DNA of 64,000 nucleotides from a virus. Made by a program: the position numbers and the translations under genes. The stretch lies in the IMG/VR virus record IMGVR_UViG_3300035034_001226, positions 1 to 64,000 of that record. One strand, given 5' to 3'. Positions 51,299-58,153 of the stretch are shown piece after piece. The notes under the pieces were generated by a model. The model had not been told where the DNA came from. It saw nothing but the letters and a program-made list of their open reading frames with translations, and made no database searches. Every line of letters begins with the position of its first letter. The stretch's first letter is position 1.

Positions 51299-51613
51299 CT
51301 AAGTCAATAATTTGCTTTTTAGAGTGGCTAATTCTTTATTGGAATTTATTTTCAAATATAAATCCGATGGGTGAAATCCGTCTTTCCAACAAGTACCAAG
51401 AGTGGTGTGATATTCTTCAGCTAGAAGGTGATGGTGAGGGCATAGGGATATTCCATTTTCTCTGACATATCCACCATTCGGCATATCATTACGATCTGTT
51501 ATATGATGTGCATCTAACTCTTCAGTTATATCACAAAATACACATTTATATCCATCTCGTAAAAATACACTGTCTCTGAAATTCTGCCGTATCTGTTTCT
51601 TTTTACTACTCAT
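51299..51613 (-). CDS. HNH endonuclease
   Basis: 104 residues from the ATG at 51611-51613 (MSSKKKQIRQNFRDSV). DGYKCVFCDITEELDAHHITDR holds a CxxC and the catalytic His pair, and NGISLCPHHHLLAE completes the HNH fold. This size is typical of free-standing phage HNH enzymes, some of them homing endonucleases. A longer frame would run through tRNA-Cys. The ATG lies one base after the encoded CCA of that tRNA, with no ribosome-binding sequence. Confidence 0.75.
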   Translation of the reverse strand: MSSKKKQIRQNFRDSVFLRDGYKCVFCDITEELDAHHITDRNDMPNGGYVRENGISLCPHHHLLAEEYHTTLGTCWKDGFHPSDLYLKINSNKELATLKSKLLT

Positions 51614-51614
51614 T

Positions 51615-51688
51615 TGGAGATTGAGGTGGGATTCGAACCCACGTATGGAGGTTTGCAATCTCCTGTATAGCCACTCTACCACTCAACC
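51615..51688 (-). tRNA. tRNA-Cys (anticodon GCA)
   Basis: 74 nt with encoded CCA and U73, as in bacterial tRNA-Cys. Acceptor GGTTGAG/CTCAATC; anticodon loop TTGCAAA; T arm GTGGG-TTCGAAT-CCCAC. One mismatch lies at the base of the anticodon loop. Confidence 0.9.
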
Positions 51689-51735
51689 ATAATTATTTAA
51701 ACTATTTAATTCATAATACTATAATATTATAATAT

Positions 51736-51812
51736 TGGCGAGTCAGGAGGGATTCGAACCCCCGGCATCTAGTTTTGGAGACTAGCGTTCTACCAGACTG
51801 AACTACAGACCC
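51736..51812 (-). tRNA. tRNA-Trp (anticodon CCA)
   Basis: 77 nt with encoded CCA and G73. Perfect anticodon stem CTAGT/ACTAG around CTCCAAA; T loop TTCGAAT. The acceptor stem has one U-U mismatch. Confidence 0.88.
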
Positions 51813-51835
51813 GTATATTTATTTACTGTATTTAT

Positions 51836-52186
51836 TTACCATAATGGCAATCCACCAGTAATCTTATCAATTTCATCCTTATCATATGGTCCAACATATG
51901 CACATGTATCAGTAGGTACTCCACCAAATTCAGTTAGTCCAGCATCTGTAATTATACCAGATGGTATTCCAAGGTCATTGGCTTTAGTAACAATTTCATT
52001 AAGTTCATCATTAGATGATACAGTAACACATATCTTAACCCACCTACCACTTCCATTATTATACTCTTGAACGTGAGGTGAATCTCTATCAAATAATGCT
52101 TTCTGGACAGCATGTCATCCTTGTGCAACAGCCTTACCTTTACGCATTCCTAAATCTTTACGCATTACTATTACTAATTTCATCAT
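51836..52186 (-). pseudogene. pth2: Peptidyl-tRNA hydrolase 2 (Pth2) with in-frame TGA
   Basis: The frame from the ATG at 52184-52186 reads MMKLVIVMRKDLGMRKGKAVAQG, then TGA (52115-52117), then HAVQKALFDRD... to a TAA at 51836, with no other interruption over 116 codons. MRKDLGMxKGKxxAQGxHA is the Pth2 signature, and NDLGIPSGIITDAGLTEF with KIxGxLxL also fits; the TGA falls in the active-site segment. Either a recent nonsense mutation, a readthrough codon, or sequence error. A perfect promoter sets +1 on the ATG (leaderless). Pth2 recycles peptidyl-tRNA. Confidence 0.75.
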
Positions 52187-52192
52187 GAAGAT

Positions 52193-52221
52193 ATTATATA
52201 TTACTAATATGTGTATGTCAA
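52193..52221 (-). promoter_or_regulatory. Consensus host-type promoter, predicted leaderless
   Basis: TTGACA (52216-52221), 17-bp spacer, TATAAT (52193-52198), six bases, ATG at 52186. Confidence 0.85.
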
Positions 52222-52646
52222 CTGTTTAGAGGAAATAATGACCCTAAAAGAGATTCATATATTAATACGGTGTCACTATCAATACCATCACCTAAAAGTT
52301 TCCGAGCATATGCTATGTCGATTATCTTAGGTGAATCTAAAATCACATCATCATCCCAAATAACTTCTTCAACATATCCAACTCTGGGCATAGTTCTAGT
52401 CTTAAACCATACTGCAACAATTGGATCATCTTCATCTGCACCATCATGGCTAAGATGAGTGGTCTGTACAGTTGGTACGAACCTTCCGTAGTTAACAGAT
52501 ACTGCTTGATTGCCAGCTATACCCATCTTCTTATAGATTGGCTTAGTCTTAAGCATTCCAGATTCTAAAATTTCCTGTGCTCTACTTTTATAAGTGAAAT
52601 GAAGAAATGTATCTTCACTTAAAATTACCTTTTTGTTATCGTTCAT
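52218..52646 (-). CDS. Hypothetical protein, possibly ADP-ribosyltransferase-like
   Basis: 142 residues from the ATG at 52644-52646 (MNDNKKVILSEDTF), with AAAGG before it. FLHFTYKSRAQEILESGML resembles the opening of ADP-ribosyltransferase or Tpt1/KptA-like folds (HxTxxxxAxxIxxxG), but the other signature residues are not clear. It overlaps the metallopeptidase gene by 11 bp. Function uncertain. Confidence 0.5.
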   Translation of the reverse strand: MNDNKKVILSEDTFLHFTYKSRAQEILESGMLKTKPIYKKMGIAGNQAVSVNYGRFVPTVQTTHLSHDGADEDDPIVAVWFKTRTMPRVGYVEEVIWDDDVILDSPKIIDIAYARKLLGDGIDSDTVLIYESLLGSLFPLNS

Positions 52647-53394
52647 CACTGGCACCTTTATTTTTTAAATATTCTATTGTGCGTTCTAGATATTTAAATA
52701 TTCTATTGTAGATTTTTTTAAAAGCCTTATTTTGCATTGCTTTAGATTCACCACCAAATACATCAATAAGATCATGATGTGATGCGGCCTGCATTATTGC
52801 TGAATTAATAGAATTACGATCTATCTCTGTTCCACTCTTATAAAGTTTAATTAATTCACTTCTAGCCGTCAACATTGCTTCACTAGTCCTAGCATTAATC
52901 TCCGATGGATCACGATGATATTCTGAATTATCCTCTCCAGTATCGACTGTATGACGGTTCATTTTAGTATTATCAAATGATTTACCCTTAGATAATGAAT
53001 AATCCAATGCATGTCGCAATTCGTGAACGATGGTTGAATGAATACTTTGAAATAGTCTCCTACCATATACAAGTGGGAATGTAAGAGTTATACTCTTATC
53101 TTCATAGTTATATTCACCACCTCCAATATCATCAGAATCAGGATCAACATATATTGGAGTGGAATATATCTTAATCATACCTAAACGCCCATAAAGTGAT
53201 CCAAGAACCTTAGAGTCAACTATCTGACGTATTCTACCCACATATATTGGCTCATCATATAGGTTTTCACCCGCCTTAATTTCACGTACTACAGGCTTCA
53301 TCTTAGTAAGTATTGTCTTATTGATCTGAGTTGCTATTGCATCTAAACGGTTCTCTGCCTTAACATCCTCTGTTAAAATATCCTTGATTTTCAT
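52636..53394 (-). CDS. Zinc metallopeptidase-like protein (HExxH), possible internal head protein
   Basis: 252 residues. STIVHELRHALDYSLSKG contains HExxH; DPSEINARTSEAML may supply the third ligand Glu. The N-terminus MKIKDILTEDVKAENRLD matches the capsid-targeting-like pattern seen in the genes at 10249 and 49882. GATAAATA six bases before the ATG suggests late, nearly leaderless expression, consistent with a packaged head protein. The substrate is unknown. Confidence 0.65.
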   Translation of the reverse strand: MKIKDILTEDVKAENRLDAIATQINKTILTKMKPVVREIKAGENLYDEPIYVGRIRQIVDSKVLGSLYGRLGMIKIYSTPIYVDPDSDDIGGGEYNYEDKSITLTFPLVYGRRLFQSIHSTIVHELRHALDYSLSKGKSFDNTKMNRHTVDTGEDNSEYHRDPSEINARTSEAMLTARSELIKLYKSGTEIDRNSINSAIMQAASHHDLIDVFGGESKAMQNKAFKKIYNRIFKYLERTIEYLKNKGASDER

Positions 53395-53400
53395 AAAGAA

Positions 53401-53408
53401 TATTTATC
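53401..53408 (-). promoter_or_regulatory. Late-like box abutting a start codon
   Basis: GATAAATA, six bases, then the ATG at 53394. A leader of about one base is predicted. Confidence 0.35.
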
Positions 53409-53419
53409 AGTTTAGACTA

Positions 53420-53608
53420 TTATGTTGGATATCCATTAAATGCCATTGTTAAAGTTGTTTCATTAATCGGCATTCTTTCATGCTTATCCGTTATTACAAA
53501 CATATTACCTTGACGATCTACATGTATTTTTTTAAATTTAAAATGTTCAGCCATTTCAGAATCAGTCAATAAATCAATTTCATCTTCAGTAATTTCCCTA
53601 TATGTCAT
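53420..53608 (-). CDS. Hypothetical small protein
   Basis: 62 residues (MTYREITEDEIDLLTDSEMAE...), acidic N-terminus then beta strands (KIHVDRQGNMFVIT). GAGGGTAATAAT precedes the ATG. It lies directly downstream of the structured RNA at 53645-53803 and may be read from the same promoter, with that RNA as its leader. Function unknown. Confidence 0.55.
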   Translation of the reverse strand: MTYREITEDEIDLLTDSEMAEHFKFKKIHVDRQGNMFVITDKHERMPINETTLTMAFNGYPT

Positions 53609-53644
53609 ATTATTACCCTCAGTATTTGGTATTGTTTAAATTAA

Positions 53645-53803
53645 GTTGAATTTATAATGCGCTATTGTGAGATTACTCTGACAATATCTCTTTTGGCTTA
53701 ATCAATTGGATTTTAAAGTGCAAAGAGCTACACTTACTGTCCTTACCTTTTATTCCCGACAATTTCTTGTGGAGATGGTAACATTATATTTTATAAATTC
53801 AAC
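53645..53803 (-). ncRNA. Predicted structured RNA, ~159 nt
   Basis: A perfect 13-bp stem (53645-53657 with 53791-53803) encloses about 133 nt with further small hairpins (ACAA-GAAA-TTGT; AAGTG/CACTT; GAGAT/ATCTC). A perfect promoter puts the transcription start on the first bases of the stem. No reading frame fills the interval. It could be a free RNA or a long structured leader of the gene at 53420-53608. It matches no RNA family I can name. Confidence 0.55.
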
Positions 53804-53806
53804 CGA

Positions 53807-53835
53807 ATTATACTGCAATAATCAGATGATGTCAA
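53807..53835 (-). promoter_or_regulatory. Consensus host-type promoter for the structured RNA
   Basis: TTGACA (53830-53835), 17-bp spacer, TATAAT (53807-53812). Predicted +1 near 53800, at the outer stem. Confidence 0.85.
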
Positions 53836-54909
53836 TTATAATGATTTACTCATTATGTCTATTCTAATTTCATCCAACCTACGGCCAATACCAGCACCTA
53901 CTAGTTGATTCTTTTCCTTTTCTGATAGATACTCAAAGTTAACTTTAGATGATTCATTAATAGCATTCAGTATTGCATCAGTGTCCTCCAATCGGAGCAT
54001 CCAAAGTTGAGAAACTTTAAGATATGTTTCCAACAAACTAGTATCCTGCCAAAGTCTGTATACCTTACACAAATTAAACAATTCAATAGGGTCACTAAAG
54101 TCTATTCTATTTGCAGTAACACCGAAACTTATAGCTTCACTAATTTCAGTTGGTATAGATTGCTTCTCAATAAAGTTATCAGCTATATCTCTTCCAACAT
54201 CCATAAATGTTCCCATCCATCTTTCAATTTCAGTTGCGTTTGATACATTGAAAAGCATCATTCGCTGGGTTAGGTCACTGAATGCGATTGATGCAAGGTC
54301 AAATATGTCATGCATTGCATCAACATCTTTCAGAATTCTGAAAAAGTTCTGGGGATTTGGTTCCATCATTGCGCGTGAAACTTCCTTCCACACCCTTTCA
54401 CTAATAAGGTGCTTCACTTCACCAAAATCAACCATCGCTTTCATCATATCCATAGTTGAAGGGTCAACAGTAAACCCATACCGTGCTGAAAATCTAGCAA
54501 CCCTAAGAATCCTAACCGGATCGTCGGAAAATGCACTAGATACATGACGAAGTATACCATTTTTAATATCATCACGTCCACCGAAAAAATCAAAGATTTC
54601 ACCAGTTTCCAAATCCTGTGCAATGGCATTAATAGTCAAATCTCTACGCTTAAGATCATCTTCAAGTGTTACGTATGGTGTGTGATTGGTAGTGAAGCCA
54701 GTATATCCATTACCAGATTTACGCTCCGTTCGTGCGAGTGCATACTCTTCACCATCTTTCAAAAACACTGGGAATGTTTGACTTACTTGATGGTAGCCAA
54801 GAGAGTACATTTCTTCTGGTGTCGAGCCAACTACGACATAATCAATATCTTGGGGTTCTATACCCATGATTTCATCTCGTACTGCTCCACCAACTTTATA
54901 AATTTTCAT
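53836..54909 (-). CDS. cca: CCA-adding tRNA nucleotidyltransferase
   Basis: 357 residues from the ATG at 54907-54909 (MKIYKVGGAVRDEIMG), with AAGGTGAT before it. KVGGAVRD, PQDIDYVVVG (catalytic DxD), DDLKRRDLTINAIAQD, FDFFGGRDDI and DDPVRILRVARFSARYGF are the class II CCA-enzyme motifs A-E in order. It repairs or adds the 3' CCA of tRNAs. Most tRNAs here encode CCA; tRNA-Thr does not. Phage-borne copies are uncommon. A promoter with TTGACA and a poor -10 lies at 54939-54967. Confidence 0.93.
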   Translation of the reverse strand: MKIYKVGGAVRDEIMGIEPQDIDYVVVGSTPEEMYSLGYHQVSQTFPVFLKDGEEYALARTERKSGNGYTGFTTNHTPYVTLEDDLKRRDLTINAIAQDLETGEIFDFFGGRDDIKNGILRHVSSAFSDDPVRILRVARFSARYGFTVDPSTMDMMKAMVDFGEVKHLISERVWKEVSRAMMEPNPQNFFRILKDVDAMHDIFDLASIAFSDLTQRMMLFNVSNATEIERWMGTFMDVGRDIADNFIEKQSIPTEISEAISFGVTANRIDFSDPIELFNLCKVYRLWQDTSLLETYLKVSQLWMLRLEDTDAILNAINESSKVNFEYLSEKEKNQLVGAGIGRRLDEIRIDIMSKSL

Positions 54910-54938
54910 ATCTATCACCTTGATTAAACTATTAATAC

Positions 54939-54967
54939 ATTTAAGCATGTATTATTGTTGATGTCAA
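54939..54967 (-). promoter_or_regulatory. Probable host-type promoter
   Basis: TTGACA (54962-54967), 17-bp spacer, TTAAAT (54939-54944) upstream of the CCA-adding enzyme gene. The -10 is weak. Confidence 0.5.
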
Positions 54968-55026
54968 GGTTTATTTTAACCTATTAATATTTAGTAGCCT
55001 TGCCTTTAATCGCAAATGTTACACAA

Positions 55027-55054
55027 GTCCTCCGAATCGAACGGTACGGAGGAC
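55027..55054 (-). other. Strong hairpin with T-loop-like sequence
   Basis: GTCCTCCG/CGGAGGAC, eight perfect pairs (55027-55034 with 55047-55054) around a loop containing TTCGATT. The surrounding ~80 bp has tRNA-like fragments (a D-arm-like GCTGGTGCAGC), but I could not fold a full cloverleaf. Possibly a decayed tRNA or a terminator without a U-run. Confidence 0.4.
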
Positions 55055-55084
55055 ATCCTAGCCCACCCGCTGCACCAGCAAACG

Positions 55085-55304
55085 CTAACCCGCACTACTA
55101 TTTTTATATTCAGCTATCCAATCAACAATTTTCTGGTTTTCTTCTTCATCACAAAGATTATCACTATAACTGAATTTCACATATAATTTATTTTCAGGAA
55201 TCATTGATCCAATATTGTTTTTGTCGTCTTCATCTAATATCAACATTATAGGTTGATCATTAGAATCGTATATTGTGTATTGTGTTTCCTATTTTTACTT
55301 TCAT
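55085..55304 (-). pseudogene. Conserved small protein gene broken by a 7-bp tandem duplication
   Basis: ATG at 55302-55304 opens MKVKIGNTI and then leaves frame. After removing one of two tandem 7-bp copies (55272-55278 and 55279-55285) the frame becomes MKVKIGNT followed by IYDSNDQPIMLILDEDDK and continues to a TAG at 55085. The restored start resembles a small conserved T4-like phage protein (MKVKIGxTIYDSxDEPIM). The ATG lies two bases after the tRNA-fMet CCA end. Confidence 0.65.
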
Positions 55305-55306
55305 AT

Positions 55307-55383
55307 TGGTAGCGGGAGAGGGATTCGAACCCTCGACCTTCTGGTTATGAGCCAAACGAGATACCTGCCTTCTCCACCCCGCA
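55307..55383 (-). tRNA. Initiator tRNA-fMet (anticodon CAT)
   Basis: 77 nt with encoded CCA. The 1-72 position is unpaired (U-U), the hallmark of bacterial initiators. The 5' half GCGGGGTGGAGAAGGCAGG and the GGCTCATAACC loop region closely follow bacterial initiator tRNA. The anticodon stem lacks the usual three G-C pairs (TTTGG/CCAGA), so initiation activity would need testing. Confidence 0.85.
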
Positions 55384-55468
55384 AACTGTCGCTTCGACAT
55401 CCTTGTCAAAGCATAATCTGTGTGTTGACGTTATTATAACATAACTAGTAAGCTTGTCAACTATTTAT

Positions 55469-55554
55469 TGGTGCCCCTCACAGGACTTGAACCTGTACAT
55501 CCTTTCGAATACTAGCACCTAAAGCTAGCGTGTCTACCATTCCACCACAGAGGC
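55469..55554 (-). tRNA. tRNA-Leu (anticodon TAG)
   Basis: 86 nt with encoded CCA and a long type II variable arm (GTATTCGAAAGGATGTA). Acceptor GCCTCTG/GAGGGGC with wobble; anticodon loop TTTAGGT; T arm ACAGG-TTCAAGT-CCTGT. Confidence 0.9.
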
Positions 55555-55626
55555 ATTTTTCTGTATTACTATTTATGCAGTTTACCAAACTTTTGCCATA
55601 ATAGCAAGTCAACTTTTGATTTTCCC

Positions 55627-55869
55627 CTAAATTGTATCTGTCATAATATGAAATATTTTAGTTGTATCCTCTATCATATGTAGACTTTGACGACTGAGTT
55701 CATCATACATCATTTTAACACGTTTATGATATTCATCAGAATCCCTATCATATTCCTCAGTAAATTCATCACCATCTGACGGCCACGAATGGTAACGTCC
55801 AACACTCGGGTCCAGATATGTAATGAATTCGATTGTGTTCCCATTAACCTCATCAATATATAAATCCAT
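55627..55869 (-). CDS. Hypothetical small protein
   Basis: 80 residues (MDLYIDEVNGNTIEFITYLD...), acidic, not recognised. About 20 bp upstream a 16-codon frame (MKFDELQVGMFIDNWA) has a good AAGGA site and may be a leader or remnant. Function unknown. Confidence 0.5.
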   Translation of the reverse strand: MDLYIDEVNGNTIEFITYLDPSVGRYHSWPSDGDEFTEEYDRDSDEYHKRVKMMYDELSRQSLHMIEDTTKIFHIMTDTI

Positions 55870-56007
55870 TATTAGGCCCAGTTATCAATAAACATCCCAA
55901 CCTGTAATTCATCAAACTTCATATTAAGATTCCTTAATTTTTTCATCATTTATATTCATTTCTAAGTCTCATCAAGCTACTAAATGAACCCATAGGTTTA
56001 TGTAGTA

Positions 56008-56694
56008 TTAATTACCTTTCATGTAAATATTATTTTCATCACATAATGTGGTCAATTCGTTGTATATCTTATAATCATACTTATTAAGTGTGATTAAAAA
56101 ATCAATGACCCAATTTGGAACATTATTTCTGAAAGTTTCATCACCGGGAATTTCATGTCCTATTGGATATAAGTTCTCTCCAACACCTATCATAATACCG
56201 AATATTATCAAATCTTTTGCATACGTTTCTTTATTAAAAATAAGTATTGGCATATTTCGCAATCTATCAAATGCAAGGTCTATCTTATCTTCGTACAATA
56301 CTTCCAACTTCCCGGCTATGGATTTTGTATATGCGTTGCTAAAATGTGATTTATCGTTTACTAACTTTTCCACAATATCCACCCAGAATTGTGGTTTAGT
56401 TAATTGATCTATCTTATGTCCACCTTCTGGCCGTGTACGTAGTTCCAATAAACTTAATGCCCGTTCCACTGGATCACGCAGAATGGTAAAAAACTCATGT
56501 TTATCTTCAAGTTCATCTAAGTATATACCGGGTTCAACTTCTATTATTTTTATGCGTTCATTTCTAATAGGTTCAAATTCATTAATTCTTTCAATAATAT
56601 CATTTTTACGATATGGTAATCCGTGGGCATGGTATGCTCTACGTAATGTCGAACCCCCACAACGTTGATGATGTAAAAAAATCTTAGCCGTCAT
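56008..56694 (-). CDS. Sulfotransferase-family protein
   Basis: 228 residues. IFLHHQRCGGSTLRRAY is a variant 5'-phosphosulfate loop, and FFTILRDPVERALSLLELR is the 3'-phosphate RDPxxRxxS motif. SNAYTKSIAG and FDRLRNMPILIFNKETY resemble later family segments. Third sulfotransferase-like gene in the window; more divergent than the pair at 41-42 kb. It overlaps the NADAR gene start by one base. Confidence 0.65.
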   Translation of the reverse strand: MTAKIFLHHQRCGGSTLRRAYHAHGLPYRKNDIIERINEFEPIRNERIKIIEVEPGIYLDELEDKHEFFTILRDPVERALSLLELRTRPEGGHKIDQLTKPQFWVDIVEKLVNDKSHFSNAYTKSIAGKLEVLYEDKIDLAFDRLRNMPILIFNKETYAKDLIIFGIMIGVGENLYPIGHEIPGDETFRNNVPNWVIDFLITLNKYDYKIYNELTTLCDENNIYMKGN

Positions 56695-57170
56695 TATGTA
56701 TATAACCTACTCATAAGTTCTTCATTTTTAATTGTTGTTCTTAATTTCATTAACCTACTACAAAATTCTGTTCTGGTTAATATTGTTTCAGACTTATTTG
56801 TCCTTCCAATACTGTGTGTCAATTTTGAATTATTAGATGCCATTAGAGCTTTACGTGCTTTCGAATTTTCAGTGTATAGTACAGTGAATGCTTCATCCAA
56901 AAGTTCTTGATATTCATCTGACTTTCTTTGGTATGCTACACCATCCCACCATAATACTTGATCACGTTGCCAATTTTTATTAGCACCTGACTTCTTTGCT
57001 GCAAACCCAACCAAAGTGCAAATATGTTTTTGCATCTCAACATCTTTAAATTTTAACGACTGTAAAAACCCTTCCATAGATGCTACCTCCACACCCCTAA
57101 ATGTAAACGGGTGTGGAGCAAAATTACTTAATGCACCTGCTGGGTATTTTGTCCCTGATTTTATATCCAT
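56694..57170 (-). CDS. NADAR-family protein (YbiA-like)
   Basis: 158 residues. ALSNFAPHPFTFRGVEVASMEGFLQSLKF matches the opening NADAR signature (L/WSNFxxxxFxxxG...xExFxQxxKF), and VLWWDGVAYQRKSDEYQELLDEAF the later part. NADAR enzymes cleave N-glycosidic bonds of riboflavin intermediates, and some remove ADP-ribose from DNA guanine or act in NAD-related conflict. A second NADAR gene lies at 62462. Confidence 0.75.
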   Translation of the reverse strand: MDIKSGTKYPAGALSNFAPHPFTFRGVEVASMEGFLQSLKFKDVEMQKHICTLVGFAAKKSGANKNWQRDQVLWWDGVAYQRKSDEYQELLDEAFTVLYTENSKARKALMASNNSKLTHSIGRTNKSETILTRTEFCSRLMKLRTTIKNEELMSRLYT

Positions 57171-57173
57171 AAT

Positions 57174-57578
57174 TTATGATCTATTATTTCTCTTGGCAAG
57201 TCGTTTCATTTTTCTGTTATGTTCTTCATGCCACTCTGGGCCTATACAACTGTCACATCTAGTAGTAAACCAACCATCTCTATCTTGTCTATTACTTTCA
57301 GTACCACATAAATCGCAATAATTAAGTGATTGTTCTTGTAACTGATTAACAGTATTACGAATTTCTAACATAGTCGTTTCATCAATATCATTACCATCAC
57401 TAAAACTAAAGTAGTATTCTAATTTACCAAATTTATCCTTTATCTGATAGATATTGTACTCTGGATCAACGGCTGATATGCATTCATCTATAGCTTGAAT
57501 TATTAATTTCTAACCAGTTAAATATTCGTGAGAATTACTATATTGCATTCTACTGCATCGTTCTTTAAAAGTATTCAT
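57174..57578 (-). pseudogene. Zinc-motif protein gene with in-frame TAG
   Basis: From the ATG at 57576-57578 the frame reads MNTFKERCSRMQYSNSHEYL, TG, then TAG (57510-57512), and continues KLIIQAIDECISAVDPEYN... unbroken to 57174. The C-terminus has CDLCGTESNRQDRDGWFTTR and CDSC, a four-Cys zinc ribbon. Downstream re-initiation at an ATG at 57371 could still give the zinc-ribbon part alone. Nonsense mutation, readthrough or error cannot be told apart. No clear ribosome-binding site precedes the first ATG. Confidence 0.6.
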
Positions 57579-57579
57579 A

Positions 57580-57867
57580 TTACTGACATAATCCATTTAT
57601 GACTCTATATGTACTTAGGTTACCAATGCCATTCACTGTCAGCATAGCCTGTGCCCATCCTAAACATCTATGGGCTTTCTCACCATCTATCTCAGAATAT
57701 ATAATTTGATTCAATATATTAACCTGATGTTGGATATCGTCACCATTGCCGATTGGGATATATTCAGTATCAATGTGTCGAACCATTACTTCTGCACCAT
57801 CGGGAGTGTATCCACCTAACAATTCAGCAAGTTTTAATGTTTGTTCTGCGGCCTTAATTAATTCCAT
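57580..57867 (-). CDS. Hypothetical protein
   Basis: 95 residues from the ATG at 57865-57867 (MELIKAAEQTLKLAELLGGY), with GGAG before it. Helical, not recognised. The first base of the ATG is separated from the upstream stop by one base. Function unknown. Confidence 0.6.
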   Translation of the reverse strand: MELIKAAEQTLKLAELLGGYTPDGAEVMVRHIDTEYIPIGNGDDIQHQVNILNQIIYSEIDGEKAHRCLGWAQAMLTVNGIGNLSTYRVINGLCQ

Positions 57868-57868
57868 A

Positions 57869-58147
57869 TTATTCTCCAAATAATTGTTGTTCATTACGTT
57901 GAATATTAACAAGTTTCAGTAATATATCACTGTGACATTTTTTAGGTTTACACCAACAACCCAATCTTTTATCATGTAACTCATGTAAACTATACATAAG
58001 TTCTGGCTGTTTTACAATCCACGATTCATACATTTTTATGACTTCTGTACGATTACCATCCTTACCAACGGTAAATGGATTCCCCCATTTACTGGGTCTT
58101 CCAATGTATACATCATAATCATCTGTTTTACAATTTACTATTTTTAT
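57869..58147 (-). CDS. DUF4326-like protein without an ATG start
   Basis: About 92 codons: KIVNCKTDDYDVYIGRPSKW, GNPFTVGKDGNRTEVIKMYE, GCWCKPKKCHSDILLKL. This is the DUF4326 pattern (YIGRPSxWGNPF ... LxCxCxPxxCHxxxL). The position where the family has ATG (58145-58147) is ATA, six bases after the tRNA CCA end, and no other good start is present. It may start at ATA, be silent, or reflect a sequence error. DUF4326 function is unknown. Confidence 0.6.
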   Translation of the reverse strand: MKIVNCKTDDYDVYIGRPSKWGNPFTVGKDGNRTEVIKMYESWIVKQPELMYSLHELHDKRLGCWCKPKKCHSDILLKLVNIQRNEQQLFGE

Positions 58148-58153
58148 TATAAT

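Noticed and set aside
55010-55100. A tRNA at about 55.05 kb
   Set aside because: A T-loop-like TTCGATT and a D-arm-like piece are present, but no acceptor stem pairs at the right distance; kept only as a hairpin.
42851-57512. Genome-wide stop-codon reassignment
   Set aside because: Only isolated TAG and TGA cases; all core genes end at standard stops and use no in-frame TAG or TGA; no suppressor tRNA (CTA or TCA anticodon) was found.
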